From Actinomadura sp. KC216 (lineage in GTDB: Bacteria > Actinomycetota > Actinomycetes > Streptosporangiales > Streptosporangiaceae): 39,895 nt of DNA. The notes beneath the pieces are model-generated. The model was given only the letters and a program-made list of their open reading frames with translations. It did no database searches and was not told the origin of the DNA. Below are positions 1 to 8,298 of the stretch, piece after piece. Numbering within the stretch: position 1 is the first letter of the stretch; each line of letters opens with the position of its first letter. The translations under genes were made by a program, and so were the position numbers. The DNA lies in contig NZ_SMJX01000043.1 of assembly GCF_004348535.1 (NCBI RefSeq), positions 1 to 39,895 of the forward strand, in the 5' to 3' direction.

Positions 1-1691
1 GCGAGGACGTCGGTGTCGTCGGAGGCGAACAGCTCGCGGAGGCGGTTGCCCCAGCCGATGTCGGTGAGGCGGCCCAGGGCGCGGCCCGTCTCGGCCTGGA
101 GTTCGATGCGGCCGGAGACGCCCAGGTCGTCCTTGACGCCGGCGGGCCACATACGGCGGGGTGCGATGTCGACGCCGGGGCGGTGCAGGCGATCCCTTGC
201 TTGCGTGGTGCTCTTCTGGGTGACTTCGGCGGGCCAGTGGCGGCCGGTGCAGTTGTCGCAGCGGCCGCAGGGGGCGGCGGCAGGGTCGTCCAGTTGGCGG
301 CGTAGGTACTCCTCCCGGCAGGCGGGCGTGGATATGTAGTCGAGCATGGCCTGCTGTTCGCGGCGGCGTTCGGCGGTGACGCGGTCGTAGCGTTCGCGGT
401 CGTAGGACCAGGGCTCGCCGGTCGCCGTCCAGCCGCCCTTGACGCGGCGGGCCGCGCCGTCCACGTCGAGGACCTTGAGCATCATCTCCAGGCGGGTGCG
501 GCTGAGGTCGACCTGGGGTTCGAGCGCACCGGTGGAGAGCGGGCGGTCGGCGGCCTCCAGGACTTCGAGGGTGCGGCGGACGACGGGTTCCGGCGGGAAG
601 GCGAGGCTGGCGAAGTAGGCCCAGATGTCGCGGTCTTCCCTGCCGGGGAGGAGGATCACCTCGGCGCGGTCGACGCCGCGGCCCGCGCGCCCGATCTGCT
701 GGTAGTAGGCAACCGGGGACTGCGGGGCGCCCACATGGACGATGAAGCCGAGGTCGGGTTTGTCGAAGCCCATGCCCAGGGCGCTGGTGGCGACGAGGGC
801 CTTGAGCTTGTTGTCCAGCAGGTCTTGTTCGGCTTGGAGCCGTTCGGCCTGCTCCGTCTGGCCCGAGTAGGCGGCGACCTCGTGGCCGCGGTCGCGGAGG
901 TAGCCGGCGATCTCGTGGGCGGCGGCGACGGTGAGGGTGTAGATGATGCCGGAGCCGGTGAGTTCGCCGAGGTGCTCGCCCAGCCAGGCGATGCGCTGCT
1001 CGGCGGTCGGCAGCGTGACGACGGCGAGGTGGAGCGACTCGCGTTCGAGCGGGCCGCGCAGGACGAGGGCCTCGTCGCCGGCGAGCTGCTCGGCGACGTC
1101 CTGGGTGACGCGGGCGTTGGCCGTCGCGGTGGTGGCGAGCACCGGGATGCCGGGCGGCAGCTCGGCCAGCAGGGTCCGGAGCCGCCGGTAGTCCGGGCGG
1201 AAGTCGTGCCCCCAGTCGGAGATGCAGTGCGCCTCGTCCACCACGACCAGCCCGGCCCCGGCGGCGAGCTTCGGCAGGACGAGGTCGCGGAACTCGGGGT
1301 TGTTGAGCCGCTCGGGGCTCACCAGCAGGACGTCGACCACGCCCTCCTCGACCTCGGCGAAGACCTGGTCCCAGTCGCCGGTGTTGGACGAGTTGATCGT
1401 GCGGGCGTGGATGCCGGCGCGCCCGGCGGCCTCGATCTGGTTGCGCATCAGCGCGAGCAGCGGCGACACGATCACGGTGGGGCCGGCGCCGCGGTCGCGG
1501 AGCAGCCGGGTGGCGACGAAGTAGACGGCGGACTTGCCCCAGCCGGTGCGCTGGACGACCAGGGCCCGCCGCCGCTCCACGACGAGGGCGCTGATCGCCG
1601 TCCACTGGTCGTCGCGGAGCCGCGCGTGCTCGCCCGCGAGGGCGCGCAGGCAGCGCTCGGCATCGTCCCGGAGCAGGTCGGATTCGCTCAT
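1..1691 (-). CDS. recQ: RecQ-family ATP-dependent DNA helicase (partial, C-terminus beyond the window)
   Basis: This is a superfamily 2 DNA helicase of the RecQ type, which unwinds DNA 3'-5' during repair and recombination. About 563 residues are visible. The Walker A segment (QRTGWGKSAV) is near residues 47-56 and the DEAH box (VVDEAHC) near 151-156. The motif III-like TTATA, the QQIGRAGRG motif VI and a Cys cluster ending CGRCDNC follow, the last being typical of the RecQ zinc-binding domain. The ATG at 1691 is preceded by AAGGA at a suitable distance. It diverges from the ThrE-like gene. Actinomycete RecQ proteins of this type often carry a further C-terminal domain, but any such part lies outside the window and is not seen here. 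Confidence 0.93.
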   Translation of the reverse strand, partial: MSESDLLRDDAERCLRALAGEHARLRDDQWTAISALVVERRRALVVQRTGWGKSAVYFVATRLLRDRGAGPTVIVSPLLALMRNQIEAAGRAGIHARTINSSNTGDWDQVFAEVEEGVVDVLLVSPERLNNPEFRDLVLPKLAAGAGLVVVDEAHCISDWGHDFRPDYRRLRTLLAELPPGIPVLATTATANARVTQDVAEQLAGDEALVLRGPLERESLHLAVVTLPTAEQRIAWLGEHLGELTGSGIIYTLTVAAAHEIAGYLRDRGHEVAAYSGQTEQAERLQAEQDLLDNKLKALVATSALGMGFDKPDLGFIVHVGAPQSPVAYYQQIGRAGRGVDRAEVILLPGREDRDIWAYFASLAFPPEPVVRRTLEVLEAADRPLSTGALEPQVDLSRTRLEMMLKVLDVDGAARRVKGGWTATGEPWSYDRERYDRVTAERRREQQAMLDYISTPACREEYLRRQLDDPAAAPCGRCDNCTGRHWPAEVTQKSTTQARDRLHRPGVDIAPRRMWPAGVKDDLGVSGRIELQAETGRALGRLTDIGWGNRLRELFASDDTDVL

Positions 1692-1761
1692 GCGTCCTTG
1701 GTATCAGCGCCGTCGGCATGCCCGCACCAGAACCGCGTTCTGTGGATAGCGGGGCCAAAGG

Positions 1762-1789
1762 TTGGGGAGAGGTGAGGCGCGGGTAGCCT
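1762..1789 (+). promoter_or_regulatory. candidate promoter of the ThrE-like gene
   Basis: A TTGGGG element (1762-1767) and TAGCCT (1784-1789) are separated by 16 bases, about 46 bases upstream of the ATG at 1836. This resembles a housekeeping actinomycete promoter, but the match is modest and it is read by eye only. Confidence 0.3.
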
Positions 1790-1835
1790 GCCAGTCAAGA
1801 TCGGTTTTCGGCGGCGGAAGGAACGCGGGCGGGGA

Positions 1836-3206
1836 ATGGGCGCGGGGGAACGCTTGCGGCGGACGTGGCAGATCCTGATGGATCACACACCCCCCGAACC
1901 GCCCGAAGAGGAGCCCGGCGAGGTCGTCGACCCGCGGGCGGTCGACCTCGTCCTGCGTGTCGGCGAGCTCCTCCTGGCCAGTGGTGAGACCACCGAGCGG
2001 GTGAACGAGGCCATGCTCGGCCTGGCGGTCGCCTACGAGCTTCCGCGCTGCGAGGTCCAGGCCACGCTGACGAGTCTCCTGGTGTCGGCCCATCCCGGGA
2101 AGGGCGAGCCGCCGGTGACGGCGTCGCGGGCCATCCGGCGCCGTACTCCGGCCTACTGGCGGCTTACCGCGCTGCATCAGCTGGTGCAGGACGCGTCCAT
2201 CGGGATGCTGGAACTCGAGGACGCGCACACGAGGCTCGCAGAGATAAAGATGGGGCGTCCCCCGTACCCGGCCTGGCTCCTGGTCGTGGCGCTGGGGCTC
2301 ATCTCGGCCTCGGGCAGTGTGCTGACCGGCGGCGGGCCGCTCGTGGCGACCACGGCGTTCATCGCCACCCTGCTCGGCGACCGCGCCGCCGCCGCGCTGG
2401 CGCGCCGGGGCATCGCGGAGTTCTTCCAACTGACGGTGGCCGCTGCGATCGGCGCCGGAGCGGCTGTGATCGTGGTGGCGCTGGGCAGCCCGGGCCAGGC
2501 CGCGACGGTCGTCACGGGCGCGATCCTGGCACTGCTGCCGGGGCGCCCGCTGGTCGTCAGCATCCAGGACGGCATCACCGGCGACCTGGTCAGCGCCGGG
2601 GCGCGGGTGCTGGAGGTCTTCTTCATGATCGCCGCGATCGTGTCCGGGCTGGGCGCGGTCGTGTACATCGCGGTCAAACTGGGCGTGAACATCGACGTCC
2701 GGCACCTGCCCACCCCGGCGGCGGAGCTCGAACCGCTCGCGGTCCTGGCGGCGGCGGCCATCTCACTGACGTTCGCGGTGTCGCTCGCCGCGCCCCGGGA
2801 CGTGCTGACCGCCGCGGCGCTGGGCGGCGGGCTGATCTGGGTGCTGTACGTCCTGGCGCGCGGGTGGCAGGTTCCCCCCGTCCTGGCGGCGGCCATGGCG
2901 GCGACCGTCGTCGGCATCCTGGCGAACTGGCTGGCGCGCAGGCACGGACACCCCGTCATGCCGTTCGTCGTCCCCGCCATCGGCCCCCTTCTGCCCGGCA
3001 CCTCCCTCTACAGGGGAATGGTCGAGCTCAACACCGGCTCCCCAGAGTCGGGTGTGCTGAGCCTCATCGGCGCCGTGTCGGTGGCCCTCGCGCTGGGCGC
3101 GGGCGTCAACCTCGGTGGGGAGCTCGTCCGGGCGTTCCAGCACGTCGGGTTGAGCGCGTCCGGCCGCTGGGCCCGGCCCGCGGCCCGCCGCACCCGCGGC
3201 TTCTGA
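1836..3206 (+). CDS. threonine/serine exporter family protein (ThrE-like, DUF1212)
   Basis: This is a 456-residue integral membrane protein of the ThrE family, which exports threonine and serine. The soluble N-terminal part (about residues 33-145) has the DUF1212 pattern: DLVLRVGELLLASGETTERV, then a block of small polar residues and the HQLV region. It is followed by roughly ten hydrophobic segments from about residue 147 to 435. The second membrane half (VMPFVVPAIGPLLPGTSLYRGM) matches the ThrE_2-type domain. The length fits the fused two-domain form. The ATG at 1836 follows GCGGGGA; an internal ATG at 1878 is an alternative start that would remove only 14 residues. Substrate specificity is inferred from the family. 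Confidence 0.88.
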   Translation: MGAGERLRRTWQILMDHTPPEPPEEEPGEVVDPRAVDLVLRVGELLLASGETTERVNEAMLGLAVAYELPRCEVQATLTSLLVSAHPGKGEPPVTASRAIRRRTPAYWRLTALHQLVQDASIGMLELEDAHTRLAEIKMGRPPYPAWLLVVALGLISASGSVLTGGGPLVATTAFIATLLGDRAAAALARRGIAEFFQLTVAAAIGAGAAVIVVALGSPGQAATVVTGAILALLPGRPLVVSIQDGITGDLVSAGARVLEVFFMIAAIVSGLGAVVYIAVKLGVNIDVRHLPTPAAELEPLAVLAAAAISLTFAVSLAAPRDVLTAAALGGGLIWVLYVLARGWQVPPVLAAAMAATVVGILANWLARRHGHPVMPFVVPAIGPLLPGTSLYRGMVELNTGSPESGVLSLIGAVSVALALGAGVNLGGELVRAFQHVGLSASGRWARPAARRTRGF

Positions 3207-3281
3207 CGGCCGTCCCGCACGCCGTCCGCGGGGCGGTCTCGGCGGGCTGGTTTTGTCGGTGGCGGACGTTACGTTCGCAGC

Positions 3282-3608
3282 ATGTACCGACAGGGAGACA
3301 TCCTGATCCAGCCCGTGTCCGAGGAGGCGGTCCCGCAGTCCGTCCGCGACCTGCGGCCCACGCCGCGGGACGGACGGGGGCGCATGGTCCTGGCGCTCGG
3401 CGAGGCCACCGGGCACGCGCACGCGCTGTCCGCGCCCGGGTCGCTGCTGCGCGCCCCCGGCCCGCTCACCCCGGACTACCTGCACCTGCCGTCCGGCGGG
3501 CGGCTCGTCCACGAGGAGCACGCGGCGATCACCCTGCCGAGGGGCTGGTACCGGGTGATCCGCCAGCGCGAGTACGTGCCGGGCACCGTCCGCGTCGTGG
3601 CCGACTGA
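3282..3608 (+). CDS. conserved hypothetical protein, partner of the DUF6745 gene
   Basis: This is a soluble 108-residue protein that begins MYRQGDILIQPV. It contains ALGEATGHAHAL near residues 39-50 and, toward the end, LVHEEHAAITLPRGWYRVIRQREY. I recognise this pattern as a small conserved family often found beside DUF6745 proteins, including in phage-like contexts, but I know of no assigned function. Several histidines (GHAHAL and HEEHA) could bind a metal; that is inference. The downstream DUF6745 gene starts nine bases after its stop, so the two are almost certainly co-transcribed. Confidence 0.8.
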   Translation: MYRQGDILIQPVSEEAVPQSVRDLRPTPRDGRGRMVLALGEATGHAHALSAPGSLLRAPGPLTPDYLHLPSGGRLVHEEHAAITLPRGWYRVIRQREYVPGTVRVVAD

Positions 3609-3617
3609 GGGGGCGGG

Positions 3618-4757
3618 ATGCTCACGGCTACAGCACGCGAAGCCCACTACGTGGTCGGTGACTGGCAGGCGGCGGCCTTCGGCACCGGCCCCGCCGACCG
3701 CGACCGGGCGGAGGCGGGCGTCGCCGCCGCCTACGCGGCCGCCGGTCTGGACGCTCCCGAACGGTACGTCTGGGTGCCCTCGCCCGCGCGCGGCGCCGTG
3801 GCGGCGGCCGTCCTGGCCGGGCACGGCGATGTGCTGGCGGCGGCGGGGCTCGGCGAGCTGGTCGACCAGGCCAGGGCCGACCTCGGTGGCGTCCCTGCCG
3901 GAACGAGTGTCCTCGCCGCAGTGAGGACGCGTCCGTGGGAGGCCGAACGCGCCGCGGCCTGCTCCGAACAGGGGCCGGAGCAGTGGCCGCAGGTGTGGGC
4001 CGAGACGGGCGGCCTGCTGTGGAACCAGGTCCAGGCCCTGGTCACGCGCGTGCGGGCCGCCATCGGCGACCTCGGCGCCCGCGCGGGAGGCGATGCGACC
4101 GACGCCCAGGCGGAGGCGACCGCGTCCCTGCTGCGTGGCGCGACGCTCGACGCCGTCCTCGGCCAGCACGACGCGCCGTGGCTGGCGCTGTTCGAGACGC
4201 TCGGACGGCTCGACGGCCCGCTCGCGGGCCTCGCGGAGGCCGCCCGCGCCACCGGCTGGTGGTGGCCCTACGAGCGGCTGGTGATCCTGTCCGAGCGGCC
4301 CGCCGAGCTGCACCGCGACGAGCCCGGACGGCTGCACCGCGGCGACGGCCCCGCCCTCGCCTACCCAGACGGTTTCGCCCTGCACGCCTGGCGCGGCATG
4401 CCGATCCCGCCCGATTTCGTCGACTCGCTGACCGGCCTCACGGCCGACCGCATCTCCTCCGAGGAGAACGCGGAACTGCGCCGGGTGATGCTGGAAATCT
4501 TCGGCTACGACCGCTACCTGGCCGAGACGGGCGCGCGTCCCATCCATAGGGACGAGACAGGGGTCCTGTGGACGATCGACCTGCCCGGCGACGAACCCGT
4601 CGTCATGGTGGAGGTGGTGAATTCGACACCGGAACCTGACGGAACCCACCGCACTTACTATCTGCGCGTCCCGCCTGGCACGCGCACAGCGCGCGCGGGC
4701 GTCGCATGGACGTTCGGCGTGGACGAGGCCGACTACCACCCCGAAAAACAGACCTGA
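3618..4757 (+). CDS. DUF6745 domain-containing protein
   Basis: This is a 379-residue soluble protein of unknown function. The diagnostic part is near residues 235-275 (LHRDEPGRLHRGDGPALAYP followed by DGFALHAWRGMPIP), which I recognise as the DUF6745 core with its repeated 'GR-LH-x-x-GPAL-YPDG' pattern. The N-terminal half is rich in Ala and Arg and looks helical. The ATG follows a strong GAGGGGGCGGG ribosome-binding site, nine bases after the preceding gene. The pair is bounded downstream by the hairpin at 4790-4836. No signal peptide or membrane segment is visible. Confidence 0.8.
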   Translation: MLTATAREAHYVVGDWQAAAFGTGPADRDRAEAGVAAAYAAAGLDAPERYVWVPSPARGAVAAAVLAGHGDVLAAAGLGELVDQARADLGGVPAGTSVLAAVRTRPWEAERAAACSEQGPEQWPQVWAETGGLLWNQVQALVTRVRAAIGDLGARAGGDATDAQAEATASLLRGATLDAVLGQHDAPWLALFETLGRLDGPLAGLAEAARATGWWWPYERLVILSERPAELHRDEPGRLHRGDGPALAYPDGFALHAWRGMPIPPDFVDSLTGLTADRISSEENAELRRVMLEIFGYDRYLAETGARPIHRDETGVLWTIDLPGDEPVVMVEVVNSTPEPDGTHRTYYLRVPPGTRTARAGVAWTFGVDEADYHPEKQT

Positions 4758-4789
4758 GCCTATGGACGGCCGGAATGTCCCGGCCCCCG

Positions 4790-4836
4790 GCGGGTGTCCG
4801 TTGGTCGCACTTCCCCAGTCACCAACGGACGCCCGC
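4790..4836. terminator. hairpin between convergent genes, likely bidirectional terminator
   Basis: The arms at 4790-4805 and 4821-4836 pair over 16 bp with a single T/G wobble, around a 15-base loop. The hairpin lies between the DUF6745 gene (stop at 4757) and the convergent RsbW-like gene (stop at 4850). It has no T-tract, as is usual for actinomycete terminators. Confidence 0.7.
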
Positions 4837-4849
4837 CCGCTTTCGCCGT

Positions 4850-5236
4850 TCACGGCGCCGCGGTCCGCGCCCAGGTGACCTTGCCGCCGTCGGTGGAGCG
4901 CCAGCCCCACGACCGCGACAGCGCACCGACGAGCAGGAGGCCGCGGCCGCCTTCTGCGTGCGGATCTGCCATCGGTACGGCCGGGCCCTCCGGGTTGTCG
5001 TCCCACACCTCGACCATGGCGGTCGCGTCGTCGGGCAGGGAGACGACGAGCGTGATGGTGGTCGCGTGCCGGATCGCGTTCGTGACGAGTTCGCTGGTGA
5101 TGAGCTCGAGGTCGCCGTTGAGGTCCTGCCGGTTCCAGCCCTCCATGGCGGCGCGCACCGTGTCGCGCGCCGCGCGCACGGCCGCCTCGACCGGGCTGAG
5201 CGCGAGGACGAGGTGAGGACGAGGTAAGTGGTCCAC
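4850..5236 (-). CDS. ATP-binding protein, RsbW/HATPase_c_2-type anti-sigma regulatory factor
   Basis: This 128-residue single-domain GHKL ATPase resembles the serine kinases (RsbW/SpoIIAB type) that regulate sigma factors by partner switching; actinomycetes carry many of them. The N-box (TSELVTNAIRHA, Asn53) is near residues 47-58. The acidic WDDNPEG stretch is near 78-84 and the glycine-rich lid (EGGRGLLLV) near 95-103. The protein ends soon after the W-R-x-T-D-G-G-K-x-x-W-A motif typical of the family. It has no sensor or membrane domain, and no sigma factor or anti-anti-sigma gene is adjacent. Its target is therefore unknown. Confidence 0.88.
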   Translation of the reverse strand: MDHLPRPHLVLALSPVEAAVRAARDTVRAAMEGWNRQDLNGDLELITSELVTNAIRHATTITLVVSLPDDATAMVEVWDDNPEGPAVPMADPHAEGGRGLLLVGALSRSWGWRSTDGGKVTWARTAAP

Positions 5237-5369
5237 GGGTCCGCCTAAGGTTCACCGGCTAACGCAAGCATGCGCCCTCTCACGCCCCCCGCGCACGGGA
5301 ACCGCTCCGATCACCGTGACCGACTCGCGCCGCACCCGTCCGCGTGGCCGCGTTGGTGTGGGTGGACGG

Positions 5370-6224
5370 TCAGGGGTGGGTTAGGAGGGCCGGGATGCGT
5401 TCTAGGACGCCTCCCGCGAACGTGTCGTAGAGGCCCAGCGGTTCCAGGTGGACGTAGCCGATGTGGCAGTCGCAGGTGTCGAGTGGGCAGGGGCGCGGGG
5501 CCAGGGCGTCCCGGAACGTGCCGTCGTAGAGGTTGCCCAGGACAGTGGGCACGAAATGGCAGCGGCGGACGGTGCCGTCACCGTCCACGGAGACGACGGT
5601 GTCGCCCGTCCGGCAGGGGAGGTCGCGGCTGGCGTGCGGGCGGCGGCTCACCGGGAACAGCGGGTCGAGGGCGGTCCAGGCGTCGGCTTCGGCGTCCTCG
5701 TAGGTGCGTCCTTCAGCGGCGTTGACCCACAGGTACGTGCTGGTGGGTAGGTCGGCGCGCAGGCGCCTAGCGGCGTCGAGGTGTTCGGGAAGGCCGACGA
5801 TGCCGACGCTGTACCGCACGCCGCGTGCCGTCAGGTCGCGGCATTTGCTGATGAAACGGTCGTAGGGCACTTGGCCGGGGTGGTACGTCGCCCAGAGCGC
5901 GAGGCGGGTGAGGTCGGCGTCGGACGTCCACGACACGCGGTGGCTCAGGTTCGTCTGGATCGCGACCCGCTCGACATGCGGGAGATGGCTCAGGCCCACC
6001 AGGGCGCGCCGGTACCAGGATCGGACGAGACCCTCGCCCCACGGTGTGAACAGCACCGAGATGCGGTGCTCTTGTGCGGTGACCCAGGTGGTGAAGCGTT
6101 CGAGGGCGGCGCGGTCGGCGCGGAGCTGCTCCGGCGTGTCGCGGCGCTTGGCGAAAGGGCAGTACGGGCAGTCGTAGTCGCAGCTGGCGAGGGGGCCTCG
6201 ATAGAGGATGGTCAGGTGGTCCAT
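5370..6224 (-). CDS. STM4011 family radical SAM protein
   Basis: This is the last gene of the five-gene STM4015-STM4011 operon, a 284-residue radical SAM protein. The [4Fe-4S] motif CX3CX2C is at Cys15, Cys19 and Cys22, unusually close to the N-terminus. Five more cysteines at about 204, 222, 246, 251 and 253 (the last three in CPLDTCDC) could hold an auxiliary iron-sulfur cluster, as in SPASM/twitch enzymes; that is inference. Its ATG overlaps the stop of the upstream radical SAM gene by one base (TGATG), which implies translational coupling. The family name comes from the Salmonella locus. The reaction and substrate are unknown. Confidence 0.88.
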   Translation of the reverse strand: MDHLTILYRGPLASCDYDCPYCPFAKRRDTPEQLRADRAALERFTTWVTAQEHRISVLFTPWGEGLVRSWYRRALVGLSHLPHVERVAIQTNLSHRVSWTSDADLTRLALWATYHPGQVPYDRFISKCRDLTARGVRYSVGIVGLPEHLDAARRLRADLPTSTYLWVNAAEGRTYEDAEADAWTALDPLFPVSRRPHASRDLPCRTGDTVVSVDGDGTVRRCHFVPTVLGNLYDGTFRDALAPRPCPLDTCDCHIGYVHLEPLGLYDTFAGGVLERIPALLTHP

Positions 6225-7510
6225 CAGCGGGGCTCATAGGTGGACATGAGGGTCTGGACGTGTGGCGAGAACAGTGCCGGGCCGATGGCGTCGGAGTAGG
6301 CGAGCCCTTCCGGAGTCAGCCGGATCGTGTCGTCGGACGCCTCCAGCCATCCGCGGGCTTGGAAATTCGTGAGGTCGGCGTGGAAGTCGTCCAGTGGGTC
6401 TGTGTCGAAGCGCGACCGGTAACCGGTTCGGTCGACACCGGTCGTCTGCAGGAGGGACTGGACGAGGTGCCGGCGGCGGCGCTCGTCGTCGGTCAGTTCA
6501 AAGCCGACGCGAGCCGTAGTGAAGTCGTCCTCGCACACGTAGTCGTCGATGATGGAGCGCACGAGCCTGGTCTCGACCGCGTACTCGAACGAGTAGTGCA
6601 AGCGGGACGTGTACGAGCGGGCTCCGCAGCCCAGGCCGACCATTCCGTCTGTCTGGCAGCAGTACTCGGTGCCGTTGGCGGTGGCGGAGGGTAGGCGGAA
6701 CATCCGCATCGACACTTGCTCGTAGCCCTCGGCCAAGAGGTGGTCGCGGCCCATCCGGTAGAGGGTGGCGCGCTGGTCGTCCCAGTTCTGCGTGCGGTGT
6801 TCGAGCCCGGTCTTCGGACGGACGTAGAGGGGATAGAGGTAAATCTCCTCTGGACGCCACGCCAAGGCGGAGTTCAGGGAGTGCGTCCAGGTCGCGGGCG
6901 TCTGGCCGTCGATGCCGTAGATGAGGTCGATGTTGAGGGTCGGGAAGCCCACGGCACGTATGCGATCTAGTGCGGCCTCTACCTCGGCGCGTTTTTGAGG
7001 GCGGACGGCGGCGCGCGCTTCTTCGTCCAGGAAGCTCTGGACGCCGATGGAGATCCGGGTCGTGCCTCGTTCGGCGAGCACTGTCAGCCGGTCGGTGGTC
7101 GCTGTGGCCGGGGACGTTTCCACGCCCAGCGGAGTCGTGCCGAATCCCGGGAATCGTCCGGCGATGTCGCAGAGACGTTCCAGTTCCGGCGCGGTGAAGT
7201 AGGTCGGCGTGCCGCCGCCGAAGGCCGCGGTGGCGAACGAGGCTTCGCCGCCCAGGGCGTCCAGGACGGCGGTGGCCTGCCGGTCGAGCGCGTCCAGGTA
7301 GGCGCCCGTCAGCTCTTCGGGGGCGCCAGTGCGGGTGAACAGATTGCAGAAGCCGCACCGCATTTCGCAGAAGGGCACGTGCATGTAGAGGAAGAGCGAA
7401 TCGAGCCGTTCGCCGTCCCACACATCGCGTAGTGCGGGGAGTGGCGCAGGCAGCGGACGGTAGGCGGTCTTGTGCGGGTATGCGTACACGTACGCCTGGT
7501 ACTGATTCAC
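6224..7510 (-). CDS. STM4012 family radical SAM protein (HemN-like)
   Basis: This 428-residue protein resembles the HemN/HemW (coproporphyrinogen oxidase-like) branch of radical SAM enzymes. CX3CX2C is at Cys48, Cys52 and Cys55 (HVPFCEMRCGFCNLF), and GGGTPTYF is near residues 98-105. The C-terminal third resembles a HemN C-terminal domain. Automated annotation may call it a coproporphyrinogen oxidase, but its place in the STM401x operon argues for another role. I chose the GTG at 7510 because it overlaps the preceding stop as GTGA. The open frame continues upstream to 8020, but that part is a shadow of the STM4013 gene. Confidence 0.88.
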   Translation of the reverse strand: MNQYQAYVYAYPHKTAYRPLPAPLPALRDVWDGERLDSLFLYMHVPFCEMRCGFCNLFTRTGAPEELTGAYLDALDRQATAVLDALGGEASFATAAFGGGTPTYFTAPELERLCDIAGRFPGFGTTPLGVETSPATATTDRLTVLAERGTTRISIGVQSFLDEEARAAVRPQKRAEVEAALDRIRAVGFPTLNIDLIYGIDGQTPATWTHSLNSALAWRPEEIYLYPLYVRPKTGLEHRTQNWDDQRATLYRMGRDHLLAEGYEQVSMRMFRLPSATANGTEYCCQTDGMVGLGCGARSYTSRLHYSFEYAVETRLVRSIIDDYVCEDDFTTARVGFELTDDERRRRHLVQSLLQTTGVDRTGYRSRFDTDPLDDFHADLTNFQARGWLEASDDTIRLTPEGLAYSDAIGPALFSPHVQTLMSTYEPR

Positions 7511-8298
7511 GACAGAACGAACTCCCCGTAAGGAACGGTCCAGACGACCTCGTGGCCGATGCGGTGCCCGATGTGGCCGTCCTCGCCGTAGGCCGTCCCG
7601 TGGTCGGAACAGACGATGACGAAGCAGGGGCGGCGCATCAGGGCGAACAGGCGGCCGATGTGGGCGTCGACGTGCCGGAGCGCGGCGGCATGGCTGGCTC
7701 GCGTGTCTCCGGCAGAGCGTGTGGCGCCGTCCAGGTAGAACCAGTTGGGCTGATGCAAGGACGCGACGTTCAGCAGGAGGAACAGGCGGCGTTCGGCAGG
7801 CAGCCGCGCCATGATTTCGGCTACGCGGTCGATCTGGTTGGGCAGCGACTCCGGGTCGGTCACTCCGAACCCGCGCTCCCAGTGGCTCTCGGCGAACAGC
7901 GACGGAAGCGCCGACCCGAGCGGTGTCTGCTTGTTGAAGAACCCGACGCCGCCCACGCAGACCGTGTGGTAGCCCACTGACGCGAGCCCGGACGGCAGGT
8001 CGGCGGTGTCGAACGTCCACGTGCCGTCCGTGGTCGTCTCGCTGCCGGGGAACGCTCCGGCGAACGGACGGGGGTGCGGCCCAGGGGACGCGGGCGTCGG
8101 CAGGAACCCGGCGAGCATCGCGGCGTGCGCGGCATACGTGAAACTGCCCGGCGTGTGGCGCCGTTCCCAGCGGCCCTCTGGGAGGAGCCCGGTCAGCGTG
8201 GGCGTATCACCGGACGCGGCCAGTTCGGCGGCCACGTCGTAGCGCAGCGTGTCCAGGGTCACCAGCAGGACGTCATGGCTGCCGATGACCCGGTTCAT
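7507..8298 (-). CDS. STM4013 family hydrolase (alkaline phosphatase/sulfatase fold)
   Basis: This 263-residue protein has the outline of the alkaline phosphatase superfamily (sulfatases, phosphodiesterases). An N-terminal metal motif VTLDTLRYD carries Asp16 and Asp21. TPGSFTYAAHAAML near residues 49-62 sits where these enzymes keep their nucleophile, so Thr54 or Ser52 would play that part. The C-terminal CSDHGTAYGEDGHIGH near 230-245 supplies the Asp-His metal ligands. It is short compared with most sulfatases. The ATG at 8298 forms an ATGA overlap with the STM4014 stop; an ATG at 8307 is also in frame. It has no signal peptide, so it should act in the cytoplasm. The substrate is unknown. Confidence 0.86.
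   Translation of the reverse strand: MNRVIGSHDVLLVTLDTLRYDVAAELAASGDTPTLTGLLPEGRWERRHTPGSFTYAAHAAMLAGFLPTPASPGPHPRPFAGAFPGSETTTDGTWTFDTADLPSGLASVGYHTVCVGGVGFFNKQTPLGSALPSLFAESHWERGFGVTDPESLPNQIDRVAEIMARLPAERRLFLLLNVASLHQPNWFYLDGATRSAGDTRASHAAALRHVDAHIGRLFALMRRPCFVIVCSDHGTAYGEDGHIGHRIGHEVVWTVPYGEFVLS

Noticed and set aside
2763..5255. Open frame of 830 codons on the minus strand across several plus-strand genes
   Set aside because: It crosses the ThrE, hypothetical and DUF6745 genes and their gaps; the codon bias is that of a shadow frame.
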